DNA of 37,926 bases. Origin: an uncultured bacterium (GTDB lineage Bacteria > Verrucomicrobiota > Kiritimatiellia > CAIKKV01 > CAITUY01). Position numbers and translations under genes: made by a program. The stretch spans positions 1 through 37,926 of the forward strand of contig CAJBSZ010000096.1 of NCBI GenBank assembly GCA_903958395.1, written 5' to 3'. Below, piece after piece: positions 15,677 to 23,409 of the stretch (its first letter is position 1; every line of letters begins with the position of its first letter). The notes under the pieces were generated by a model, which was given only the letters and a program-made list of their open reading frames with translations, ran no database searches and was not told the origin of the DNA.

Positions 15677-15709
15677 ATTCAGCATCTGCCGTGCTACCAT
15701 TATCCGGCA
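15677..15709 (-). pseudogene. Truncated tRNA-Gln copy (5' half)
   Basis: Read on the minus strand, the sequence begins TGCCGGAT, skips five bases relative to tRNA-Gln, then continues AATGGTAGCAC and into CAGATGCTGAAT, matching the real tRNA's acceptor 5' strand, D arm and first half of the anticodon arm with two substitutions. The T arm and acceptor 3' strand are absent. It has the same orientation as the intact gene at 15082-15155. Such half-tRNA repeats commonly mark the far end of an element that recombined at a tRNA; a decayed tandem tRNA is the alternative. Confidence 0.75.
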
Positions 15710-15857
15710 ATAAATCGGAGCGGCGGGATGCGAAAAGTTTCGAGAGGGGGGTCCAGTTTCTTTTCGGCGCATGACCCTCCTGTTTTCACGCTTGAGCCCT
15801 AGAGGTCAAAAAGAGTACACTATTCGCCGTGAAAAGAATGCAGCTAAGCGACACACC

Positions 15858-16250
15858 ATGAATGTAAAAAGAGCCCTAATTCTCGATGATGATCCGGTCA
15901 TGCTCGAGATCCTTAAGAAGCACTTTGAGGTCCGCGGTTATGACGTCGTGGGTTATTCCAGCCCCATTCTCTGCCAACTCTTCACGGCTCGGTCCTGCCC
16001 CCCGGATATCCCCTGCCCCGATGTCATCGTGACCGATCTGGTCATGAACACTGTCAATGGAATCCAGTTCATCGATGAGGTGAAGCGCAAGGGGTGCACC
16101 AGTCACATCGCCTTGATTTCAGGACTTTGGACTGATGTTACCTTGCAATGGGCGGCGGAATTCGGCGTGAAAGTGCTACATAAACCAGTGAACCTGCAAG
16201 ACTTGAACGACTGGCTCACCACCATCGAGACCAACCGCGCCACCCCCTGA
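15858..16250 (+). CDS. Stand-alone receiver protein with cysteine-rich loop
   Basis: A 130-residue single-domain response regulator with Asp10-Asp11-Asp12, phosphoacceptor Asp60 (VIVTDLVMN), switch Ser88 (ALISGLW) and Lys109 (VLHKPVN). As in the receiver at 13435-13860, cysteines lie before the phosphoacceptor strand (Cys39, Cys47, Cys53) and at the end of the next helix (Cys80); Cys47, Cys53 and Cys80 correspond to the other protein's Cys47, Cys54 and Cys82. The start at 15858 (MNVKRALILDDD) fits the receiver fold; the frame is open to 15771 but the extra residues are basic and low-complexity. The ribosome-binding site is weak. It converges with the PAS histidine kinase gene 36 bases away, a possible partner. 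Confidence 0.86.
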   Translation: MNVKRALILDDDPVMLEILKKHFEVRGYDVVGYSSPILCQLFTARSCPPDIPCPDVIVTDLVMNTVNGIQFIDEVKRKGCTSHIALISGLWTDVTLQWAAEFGVKVLHKPVNLQDLNDWLTTIETNRATP

Positions 16251-16286
16251 TCCACGCCTGCAGCCCCCCCTGCCGGCTTCCTGAAT

Positions 16287-17822
16287 TCAGGATTTTCCGG
16301 ATTTCACCGGAAGCGTCAACTTGATCGTTGTTCCCCTGCCGCGCCGGCTCACAATGGTCATGCCGCCGTTCAGAATATCGGCGCGCTCGCGAATACTGAA
16401 GAGACCGAATTTCCTTTTTCCGGTTCGGGCCGGGTTAAATCCGCGCCCCTTGTCGGAAACCTCCACCCTGAACTGGTTCCGTCCCTCGGGATTAACCTGA
16501 ATGGTCGCATCACGAACACCCGCATGCTTGACAATATTCATCAATAATTCCCGCACCGCTTCGAAAACAAAGATCCCCATCTCCTCCGAAACCCGCTCCG
16601 CCACAGGCCCCGCCTTGATCTGAACAGACAGGGTGAATTTATGCTTCATGTCCGCCGCCAGCCAGCGCAGGGCCATCTTCAAGCCCCGCTCATGGATGAT
16701 GGGTGGCCGCAAATCCACTGTCAGTGAACGGGTCACCTCCATCGCCTTGTCCAACACGGCCTGCAGCCGAGTCGCCGCCTCCCGGGCTGAAGGCGTCGAA
16801 ATCATGCCCTGAAGCTCGCCGACCTTGAACTTCGCCGCCACCAGCCATTGCTGAAGATCCTCATGCAGGATATAGGCAATCCGCCGCCGTTCGCGATGTT
16901 CAACCCGGATGACCTCCTCCGCCAGTGCCTGAAGTTTGGTGGTGCGATCCTTGACCGTCACTTCCAATCCGTCCCGGATCGCCTCCAAGTCCCCCTGCAG
17001 GGTCTTGTAGGCGGTCACGTCGTTGAACATGACAAACACCTTGCTGGCGACCGGGACCCCGAAAACAAACATCGTCTTCACGGCGCCATCCTTGCAGGTC
17101 ACCCGATAGTCATCCCCCTGGATTTCGGTCTGCTCTACCATCGCCTTCTGAACATGCCCCATCCATTTGGCCATGGATTGTTTCCGATATCCCTTCTCAG
17201 GATAAGCCTTACGCCACCACTCCTCCATCGTCGGAATGTCCTCTGGCGAATACCCAAACGTCTCGATCGCTTTCCGGTTGATATACTCGATCACTCCATC
17301 CATTCCGACGATCGCCATAGCCATGGGGGATAGTTCAATGATCTTTCGAAGCAGGGTTTCACTTTCCCGCATCGACTCCTCCAAACGCGCATGGGAAGAG
17401 ATGTCGCGGGAGACCACCAGCACCGTCCGCACGGTCCCATCCGGGGCAAACTCCGGCACACAGCGGGATTCGTAGTAGGTCAAGACGCCCCGAGCGTTTT
17501 GAAAGGTGTCCCGCAACTCACAGGGGCGCGCGGTTTCAAAGACCTTTCGAATCCGGTCTTCCCAGAGACTGCAGTAGGGCTCAGGGACACCCGTCTCCCG
17601 GATAGTCTTGCCGATTATCTGTGCGGCGCTTACTCCATTAAGGCGCGCTCCCGCCGGATTAATATAGAGATGACGAAAGTCACGGTCAAACCGGTCAATG
17701 ATATCCGGTGAATGCTCAGCCAGACTCCGGTAATCGTCCAAGGTGAGCCTCTCCGGCCTCCGCCCTGACCGGGTTGCTTTTTCCCCCAGGGATCGGCTTT
17801 TGTTTTTTCGCATCACACCCAT
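16287..17822 (-). CDS. Cytoplasmic PAS-PAS histidine kinase of the NarX/DegS (HisKA_3) type
   Basis: A 511-residue kinase without membrane segments. The first PAS domain covers about 27-147 (RSLAEHSPDIIDRFDRDFRHLYINPAG, ending VVSRDISSHARLEES), the second about 150-275 (KIIELSPMAMAIVGMDGVIEYINRKA). A coiled coil precedes the HisKA_3 helix EHRERRRIAYILHEDLQQWL with His320, and DLRPPIIHERGL is typical of this subfamily. The ATPase domain shows VRELLMNIVKHAG, DKGRGF and FGLFSIRERADILNGG. Kinases of this subfamily normally phosphorylate NarL-type regulators; the NarL-type regulators in this window are far away, so the partner could also be one of the two stand-alone receivers nearby. The start at 17822 or 17813 cannot be separated; no strong ribosome-binding site is seen. 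Confidence 0.9.
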   Translation of the reverse strand: MGVMRKNKSRSLGEKATRSGRRPERLTLDDYRSLAEHSPDIIDRFDRDFRHLYINPAGARLNGVSAAQIIGKTIRETGVPEPYCSLWEDRIRKVFETARPCELRDTFQNARGVLTYYESRCVPEFAPDGTVRTVLVVSRDISSHARLEESMRESETLLRKIIELSPMAMAIVGMDGVIEYINRKAIETFGYSPEDIPTMEEWWRKAYPEKGYRKQSMAKWMGHVQKAMVEQTEIQGDDYRVTCKDGAVKTMFVFGVPVASKVFVMFNDVTAYKTLQGDLEAIRDGLEVTVKDRTTKLQALAEEVIRVEHRERRRIAYILHEDLQQWLVAAKFKVGELQGMISTPSAREAATRLQAVLDKAMEVTRSLTVDLRPPIIHERGLKMALRWLAADMKHKFTLSVQIKAGPVAERVSEEMGIFVFEAVRELLMNIVKHAGVRDATIQVNPEGRNQFRVEVSDKGRGFNPARTGKRKFGLFSIRERADILNGGMTIVSRRGRGTTIKLTLPVKSGKS

Positions 17823-18039
17823 TTGCCCGCCAGAAGATAAGTTGAATTCAAACTAGAGAAAGCCCACCCGGGTGTCAAGAAGCAGAACCGGAGCGGGACA
17901 AGTCTGTATCTTATCGATTATTCGGTACATTAATGTAGTTCGATTCATTATTCCTGATGCTGCGCCTGATTTTAATTATTTTCGCATCCTCTTTATTATC
18001 ATGCTTTTACGTAGCGTTATGTCGCCGGATAGAGTTTAG

Positions 18040-18056
18040 TTGGCACGGATAGTGGT
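18040..18056 (+). promoter_or_regulatory. Possible sigma-54 promoter of the ammonium operon
   Basis: TTGGCACG (18040-18047) is a perfect -24 element of a sigma-54 promoter; after four bases the -12 element reads GTGGT, with two mismatches to TTGCW, one of them in the usually invariant GC. Initiation would fall near 18068, about 45 bases before the amt ATG. Ammonium transporter/PII operons are classically under sigma-54 and NtrC control, which makes the site plausible, but the imperfect -12 box keeps confidence moderate. Confidence 0.4.
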
Positions 18057-18112
18057 AATACAGATCCTGGAACAAAATGACATTGGCCTTAACAAGAGAA
18101 AAAGGAGGAGCT

Positions 18113-19489
18113 ATGAAAAGGAGGGGATTCATGAGGGGGCTTATAGGAACCGGCATGGCACTTGCGGGCGCGTTGCCCGCCTTGGCGGAAGAGACCGCCA
18201 TAACCGTTACCACAGCGGTCGCAGCGGTTCCGGCCCCGGTGGCCGCCGCGTCGGCCGTTAATTCAGGCGATACCGCCTGGGTTCTGGTCAGCACGGCGCT
18301 GGTCATGCTCATGACCATTCCGGGACTTGCCCTGTTCTACGGGGGCCTGGTCCGGAAAAAGAATGTGCTCTCCGTGCTCATGCAGTGTTTCTTCCTGATG
18401 TGCGCCGTGAGCCTGCAGTGGGTAATCTGCGGGTACAGCCTGTCTTTCGGGCCTGACGTCAGGGGACTGATCGGCAATCTGGACTGGGCGATGCTGAAGA
18501 ATGTGGGGCTGGAACCGAACGCCGACTATGCCGGCACGATTCCGCACCAGGTCTTTATGATCTTCCAGATGATGTTTGCCGTGATTACACCCGGCCTGAT
18601 CATCGGAGCCTTTGCCGAGCGCATGAAGTTCTCCGCATTTGTGGTGTTCATGGTGCTCTGGGCCACGATTGTCTACGATCCCGTCTGTCACTGGGTCTGG
18701 GGCGTGGGCGGGTTTGTGCGCAAGATGGGCGCATTGGACTTCGCCGGGGGCACGGTCGTGCATATCAATGCCGGCATCGCGGCTTTGGTCGCCGCCCTCG
18801 TGCTCGGTCGCCGCCTGGGTCACCCTCACAAGCTCTCTCCCCCGCACAACCTGCCGTTTGCGGTCATGGGTGCGGCCTTGCTGTGGTTCGGATGGTACGG
18901 CTTCAATGCCGGAAGCGCCCTCGCGGCGAACGGCCTGGCGGGTAGCGTCTTTGTGGTGACCCATGTGGCCACCGCCGTCGCAGGGCTGGCCTGGGCGACG
19001 ATGGATGTGATCTTCAACCGCCGCATGACGGTGCTGGGCCTGATCTCCGGCGCAGTTGCGGGGCTGGTGGCCATCACTCCTGCTGCAGGGTTCGTCACGG
19101 TCGGCGGTGCCATGGGAATCGGACTGGGCGCGGGAGTCATCTGCTACCTGTTTGTCACCTTCGTGAAGGAGAAGCTCGGGTATGACGACGCGTTGGATGC
19201 CTTCGGTGTGCATTGCGTGGGCGGAATCTGGGGCGCGCTGGCCACGGGATTGTGGGCGACCACAGCCGTCAACAGCGCCGGCGCAAACGGCCTGTTCTAC
19301 GGGAACCCGGCCCAGTTCATCATCCAGCTCAAGGCGGTGGCGATCACCGTGGCGTACTCCGGCGTGGTCAGCTTCGTCCTGCTGAAACTGGTCGACAAGA
19401 TCATCGGCCTGCGTGCGACAGAACAGTCCGAACGGATCGGCCTGGATCTGACTGACCATCGTGAAACCGGATACACCGTGCTGGACTAA
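18113..19489 (+). CDS. amt: Ammonium transporter, Amt/MEP/Rh family
   Basis: A 458-residue inner-membrane channel that passes ammonium/ammonia. Residues 1-25 form a cleavable signal peptide (MKRRGFMRGLIGTG...ALPALAEE) with an RRxF pair that recalls a Tat motif; signal peptides are usual in Gram-negative Amt proteins. About eleven membrane segments follow. Family motifs include GLALFYGGLVRKKNVLS, ATIVYDPVCHWVWG, GGTVVHINAG with the first pore histidine His217, and DAFGVHCVGGIWGALATG with the second, His367. The ATG at 18113 is chosen for AAGGAGG four bases upstream; the open frame extends to 18077. A PII gene and a barrel-protein gene follow on the same strand, and a terminator closes the group. 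Confidence 0.96.
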   Translation: MKRRGFMRGLIGTGMALAGALPALAEETAITVTTAVAAVPAPVAAASAVNSGDTAWVLVSTALVMLMTIPGLALFYGGLVRKKNVLSVLMQCFFLMCAVSLQWVICGYSLSFGPDVRGLIGNLDWAMLKNVGLEPNADYAGTIPHQVFMIFQMMFAVITPGLIIGAFAERMKFSAFVVFMVLWATIVYDPVCHWVWGVGGFVRKMGALDFAGGTVVHINAGIAALVAALVLGRRLGHPHKLSPPHNLPFAVMGAALLWFGWYGFNAGSALAANGLAGSVFVVTHVATAVAGLAWATMDVIFNRRMTVLGLISGAVAGLVAITPAAGFVTVGGAMGIGLGAGVICYLFVTFVKEKLGYDDALDAFGVHCVGGIWGALATGLWATTAVNSAGANGLFYGNPAQFIIQLKAVAITVAYSGVVSFVLLKLVDKIIGLRATEQSERIGLDLTDHRETGYTVLD

Positions 19490-19529
19490 GGAAACAACCA
19501 AGATAACGACGAAGTGAAGGAGAAATAAA

Positions 19530-19871
19530 ATGAAATACATCGTAGCAATCATACAGCCCGACCGGTTGGACGAAGTCCTGGAACGGCTCACGGCAAGCAA
19601 GGTCCACCTGGTCACCGTGTCGAGCGTTATGGGGCGCGGCCGCCAGGGCGGAATCGCCCAGGTTTACCGGAGTCACAAGGAGGCCGGCACGCTCCTGAAG
19701 AAGATGAAACTCGAGATTGCCGTAAATGACGATTTCGTCAAGGCGGCCATCGAGGCCATCACAGGCGGGGCACGAACCGGGGAAGTCGGGGATGGAAAAA
19801 TATTTGTCCTCGACTTGGAACAGTGCGTTCGCATCAGAACGGGTGAAACAGGACACGAAGCGATCGGATAA
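19530..19871 (+). CDS. glnK: PII nitrogen-regulatory protein (GlnK-like) lacking Tyr51
   Basis: A 113-residue trimeric signal protein that binds ATP/ADP and 2-oxoglutarate and plugs the Amt pore through its T-loop. The fold signatures are present: GRGRQGG at the T-loop start with Gln39, TGEVGDGKIFVLD for nucleotide binding and RIRTGE near the end. The T-loop has the usual length, but the uridylylation residue Tyr51 is glutamate: after Tyr46 the sequence runs RSHKEAGTLLKK in place of the usual RGAEYxxxFxPK. Control by GlnD-type uridylylation at that position is therefore impossible, and regulation must rely on effector binding or another modification. AAGGAG precedes the ATG. The gene is 40 bases after amt, the classic pairing. 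Confidence 0.93.
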   Translation: MKYIVAIIQPDRLDEVLERLTASKVHLVTVSSVMGRGRQGGIAQVYRSHKEAGTLLKKMKLEIAVNDDFVKAAIEAITGGARTGEVGDGKIFVLDLEQCVRIRTGETGHEAIG

Positions 19872-19902
19872 CAACACAAAACAGAAAGAAAGTGAGAGTA
19901 TC

Positions 19903-20706
19903 ATGAAAAAACTAGTAACAAAAATTATGGTCGGTATTCTGTGCGCGGGTTCAGCAACCCTGGGTCTGGCGACCCCCTCAACCCAAATCTGGATTCCTTC
20001 AACGGATATTCAGCCCTTCAATGTCTGGCATCTGGGCCTGGATAATTATGTCCGGTCCTCGGGTACCGGGCACTTCACAGCAGGGCAGCGCGACCCGAAC
20101 ATCTACGATGCCGGATTGACGGTGGGTATCCTCCCCTTCGACTCGATCAAGGCTGAGGTGGGTGCCGACTATCTGGTGAATGGAACGGCCTATGACAGCA
20201 AGCCGTTCTACTTCAATGCCAAGGTGGGCGTACCTGAAGGAACGCTCTACACGAATTCCGCCGCCCTGAACTCGCCCGCCCTCGCGGTGGGTGGGTTCAA
20301 CTTCGGGACGGATTCGAGGAAAGACAGCGCGACCCGAACCGACCAGAACATCCTCTACGGTGAAATCGGACAAACGCTTCCCGCCTTCGGCGCGATCCCG
20401 TCCCTGGGCCGGTTCTCCGTCGGCTACTATTCCGGCAACAAGGATGTGCTGCGGGGAACGGATGGCGAAGCCGCCAATACCGGCATCCTCGCCTCATGGG
20501 ATCGCACCATGAGCGAGATCTCCGATAAACTGTGGTTCGCGGTGGACTACATGGGTGGCGGAAACTTCAACAGCGGCGTCAGCTTCGGTGCCTCCTGGGC
20601 GTTCTCGAAGAATGTCTCCGTGATCCTGGGCTACGACATGTGGGATAAGCCCGCTCTGGCGGGGGCCAATACGGTTACCCTCCAGCTGGACGTCAACTTC
20701 CCGTAA
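19903..20706 (+). CDS. Probable outer-membrane beta-barrel protein of the ammonium operon
   Basis: A 267-residue protein with a signal peptide (MKKLVTKIMVGILCAGSATLGLATPS) and a body of alternating short strands rich in Gly, Tyr, Phe and Asn (DAGLTVGILPFDSIKAEVGADYLV, SGVSFGASWAFSKNVSVILGYDMW) that ends in NVTLQLDVNFP-like residues with an aromatic near the C-terminus, as in many outer-membrane barrels. Twelve or so strands would be possible, but this was not computed. No named family is recognised. It follows the PII gene by 31 bases and is closed by a strong terminator, so it belongs to the ammonium unit and may form a pore for ammonium or amines. The ATG at 19903 was chosen for the signal peptide; the frame opens at 19726 inside glnK. 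Confidence 0.82.
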   Translation: MKKLVTKIMVGILCAGSATLGLATPSTQIWIPSTDIQPFNVWHLGLDNYVRSSGTGHFTAGQRDPNIYDAGLTVGILPFDSIKAEVGADYLVNGTAYDSKPFYFNAKVGVPEGTLYTNSAALNSPALAVGGFNFGTDSRKDSATRTDQNILYGEIGQTLPAFGAIPSLGRFSVGYYSGNKDVLRGTDGEAANTGILASWDRTMSEISDKLWFAVDYMGGGNFNSGVSFGASWAFSKNVSVILGYDMWDKPALAGANTVTLQLDVNFP

Positions 20707-20723
20707 CTCAAGCCCACACCCGG

Positions 20724-20761
20724 AACGAGGTCGGCCCCGAAAGGCCGGTCTCGTTTTTTTT
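20724..20761 (+). terminator. Rho-independent terminator of amt-glnK-barrel operon
   Basis: A 13-bp stem (20724-20736 with 20743-20755, two G-U pairs in the middle) around a CCGAAA loop is followed by an eight-base T-run ending at 20761. It starts 18 bases after the barrel gene stop. This is the clearest terminator in the window. Confidence 0.93.
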
Positions 20762-20798
20762 CTCGCCTTCCGCCGACTGTCCGCAACAATAGGACGTC

Positions 20799-21575
20799 GT
20801 GAATGGACGCTTTCTAATCCTGACCGCCATTCTGGCTTACTCCGCCAGCCACTCCCCTGCTGCCGACAGCACGGCCTGGCAAAAAGTCAGCTCCACTCAT
20901 TTTATCGTGATGCATACCGGCGACGAACCTCTCGCCAAAACCGTCTCCGAACGTGCGGAATCCTATTACTCCACCATCGCCGCCGATCTCGGCTACACGC
21001 GATACCAGAATTTCTGGCTCTGGGACAACCGGGTAAAGATCCTGATCTACCCCTCTGCTGCCGCTTTTTCAGAGGCCTGTGACGCCCCGGCCTGGGCGGC
21101 CGGCCGGGCCAGCCCGCAACGCCACGAAATCGCCAGTTACCGTCAGAGCGGCGAAGGCTTCCTTTCCACCCTGCTCCCCCATGAACTGGCCCACCTGATC
21201 CTCTCTGATTTTATTGGTGAATCCCGCGTGCCCCTCTGGCTCACGGAAGGGTTTTCCGAATGGGAACAGAGTGGCCGCCCCCCCCCGGCGGCGGGCGGCC
21301 TGATGTCCCGTCGATTTCCCCTCAAAACCCTGTTCAGCATGGATATCCGCCGGGATACTGACCGGGAGCGCGTGTCTCTTTTTTATGCCCAATCCGCCAG
21401 CGTGGTCGGGTTCCTTATCAAAACCTACGGAGGCGACTCCTTCGGGTCTTTCTGCAGGGCCCTGCGGGATGGCAAGGATCTTGCCGCCGCCCTCGCCTCC
21501 GCCTACCCCCATGACGCCCCCTCCCTCGACACTCTCGAACAAAAATGGCTCAGCCCGCGAACAACAGGACCTTGA
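20799..21575 (+). CDS. Exported putative zinc metallopeptidase, peptidase MA-like
   Basis: A 258-residue protein with an N-terminal signal peptide (about residues 1-22, cleavage after SPAA or nearby). The zinc motif HELAH is at 128-132 (LLPHELAHLILSDF), and the third ligand is probably Glu150 in PLWLTEGFSEW, the gluzincin arrangement found in the peptidase MA-like family. It should act in the periplasm or at the outer membrane; substrate unknown. Translation starts at GTG (20799), eight bases after AGGA; no in-frame ATG is available nearby. A run of nine C bases at 21278-21286 encodes a triple proline and could be prone to slippage. The next gene is another putative exported zinc peptidase. 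Confidence 0.82.
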   Translation: MNGRFLILTAILAYSASHSPAADSTAWQKVSSTHFIVMHTGDEPLAKTVSERAESYYSTIAADLGYTRYQNFWLWDNRVKILIYPSAAAFSEACDAPAWAAGRASPQRHEIASYRQSGEGFLSTLLPHELAHLILSDFIGESRVPLWLTEGFSEWEQSGRPPPAAGGLMSRRFPLKTLFSMDIRRDTDRERVSLFYAQSASVVGFLIKTYGGDSFGSFCRALRDGKDLAAALASAYPHDAPSLDTLEQKWLSPRTTGP

Positions 21576-21623
21576 CTTTAGACTCGACTGATACCCACGA
21601 AAAAGAAAGACTTGGGAAAGACC

Positions 21624-23408
21624 ATGAAACAAGCCTGTCTTCCCTTATTGATCGCGATTGTCCTTTGTCTGGTCATGCAACCCGGGGCAGAAGCCGGCGC
21701 GCTCCCGGATACCGGCCTTCCCGGGTTAATCAGCCAGTTTGTCGCCGACCGGCAGGATCTGATGAACGCCACTGATCTACCCGGCGCCACTCTACGGTTT
21801 GATCGCCTTAATTCCCTTTACACCCAATGGCTGACCCGGCTCCGCACTGTGGATTTTGATTCGCTTCCGCACTCCGGGAAAGTGGACGCAATCCTCCTCC
21901 GGAATGAACTGGAATGCGGACTCGACGAGTTCGCCTTTGACCGGAAACAATGGGCTGAAATGGATTCCGTCCTCGCCTTCCGGAGCATCCTCTACGCCTT
22001 GGAACAGGCTCGCTGGGAGGGCGCCCCACTCGACTGCCGCGCGGCAGCCTCTCAAGTGAGTGAGCTCGCCAGACAAATCAAGGAGCTCAAAACCCGCGTC
22101 GAACTGGGCTTGAATACCGCCCCGTCCAACAGCACCGCCGCCGCCCATTCGCCGACCGGCACCCCTCTCAAAGTCACCGATTCCCTGGCTAACAAGGCCG
22201 CCGCTTCCGCCACGCTGCTCCGGGGCACCCTGAAATCATGGTTTGCCTTTTACGATGGGTTCCGTCCTGAGTTCTCGTGGTGGCTGAAGAAGCCTTACGA
22301 GGAGGCCGACAAGGCGCTGGAGGATTACATCAAGGTTCTCCGTGAAAATGCGGCAGGAATCAAGGGCAAGGACGATGACCCCCTTGTCGGCCAACCAGTG
22401 GGCGAAGCGGCGGTGGCTTCCGCCATCCGTCGCGAGTTCCTTCCCTATGACGCCCAAGCACTCCTGTCGCTCGGAGAAAAAGAAATGGCCTGGTGCGAGA
22501 ATGCTATGAAATCAGAGGCTCGAGCCATGGGATGCGGCGACGACTGGAAATCCGCCCTGACCCGGATCAAGGCGGATTTTGTCGCCCCCGGCGCGCAGGA
22601 CTCCCTGATCCGTGAAACAGCCCTGAAGGCCATCCGTTTCTGCAAAGATCACAATCTGGTGACAATCCCCCCGCTGTGCGAGGAGACCTGGCACCTGACC
22701 ATGATGCCACCGGAAACCCTGAAAACCATCCCCTACGCCGCCTACAATGGACAAGCCATGATGATCGCCTATGCCCGAGACGATATGAACCATGAGGATA
22801 AACTCATGACCATGCGCGGCAATAACCGTCATTTCATGCGCACCGTGACTCCCCATGAACTCATTCCGGGCCACCATCTCCAACGATTCCAGGCAGCCCG
22901 AAATCAACCCCACCGCGCCCTCTTCAGCACCCCCTTCTATGTCGAGGGCTGGGCACTTTACGGCGAACGGCGCTTCCGGGATTTGGGTTGGGCAACCACT
23001 CCGGAAGACCGGCTCGGGATGCTCTTCTGGCGAATCAACCGGGCTGCCCGCGTTGTGGTGGCCCTCCAGTTCCATCTCGGCAAAATATCGCCACCCGACA
23101 TGGTGGATTTTCTGGTCAATCGCGTCGGACACGAACGCCTCGGGGCCACGGCAGAAGTCCGGCGCTTCATCGGGGACGGCTTCCCGCCCCTCTACCCCGC
23201 CGCCTACACGCTGGGCGCCCTTCAATTGGAAGCACTCCACCACGAACTTGTGGGTTCCGGGAAAATGACGGACCAGGCGTTCCATGACGCCGTGCTTTCT
23301 GAAGGAGCCATTCCCCTTGAATTAATCCGGGCCCGGCTGCTGAACCTGCCCCTCACCCGCGACACCCGATCAACCTGGCGCTTCGCCGGGGAGGCGGGAT
23401 ACCCCTGA
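21624..23408 (+). CDS. Exported DUF885 family putative metallopeptidase
   Basis: A 594-residue protein with a signal peptide (MKQACLPLLIAIVLCLVMQPGAEAG). The DUF885 motif HELIPGHHLQ begins at His411 and contains the HExxxGHH arrangement presumed to bind zinc; FYVEGWALYGE, a second conserved block holding a probable third ligand, follows about 40 residues later, and PPLYPAAYTLGALQLEAL near the C-terminus is also typical. Family members are regarded as metallopeptidases of uncertain specificity, often exported. The ATG at 21624 is preferred over TTG at 21612 because it begins the signal peptide and is preceded by GGGAAAG. The stop is two bases before the ATPase gene. Confidence 0.88.
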   Translation: MKQACLPLLIAIVLCLVMQPGAEAGALPDTGLPGLISQFVADRQDLMNATDLPGATLRFDRLNSLYTQWLTRLRTVDFDSLPHSGKVDAILLRNELECGLDEFAFDRKQWAEMDSVLAFRSILYALEQARWEGAPLDCRAAASQVSELARQIKELKTRVELGLNTAPSNSTAAAHSPTGTPLKVTDSLANKAAASATLLRGTLKSWFAFYDGFRPEFSWWLKKPYEEADKALEDYIKVLRENAAGIKGKDDDPLVGQPVGEAAVASAIRREFLPYDAQALLSLGEKEMAWCENAMKSEARAMGCGDDWKSALTRIKADFVAPGAQDSLIRETALKAIRFCKDHNLVTIPPLCEETWHLTMMPPETLKTIPYAAYNGQAMMIAYARDDMNHEDKLMTMRGNNRHFMRTVTPHELIPGHHLQRFQAARNQPHRALFSTPFYVEGWALYGERRFRDLGWATTPEDRLGMLFWRINRAARVVVALQFHLGKISPPDMVDFLVNRVGHERLGATAEVRRFIGDGFPPLYPAAYTLGALQLEALHHELVGSGKMTDQAFHDAVLSEGAIPLELIRARLLNLPLTRDTRSTWRFAGEAGYP

Positions 23409-23409
23409 T

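Noticed and set aside
16280-16291. Perfect palindrome CCTGAATTCAGG
   Set aside because: It overlaps the stop of the PAS kinase and has no T-run or flanking structure; a 12-base palindrome can occur by chance.
18113-18187. Tat signal on the ammonium transporter
   Set aside because: RRGF matches part of the twin-arginine pattern, but Amt proteins are polytopic and inserted by the Sec/SRP route; the pair is more likely ordinary positive charge of a signal peptide.
18263-19615. Open frame of 450 codons on the minus strand
   Set aside because: It is antisense to amt, is full of histidine and aspartate without fold pattern, and has no ribosome-binding site.
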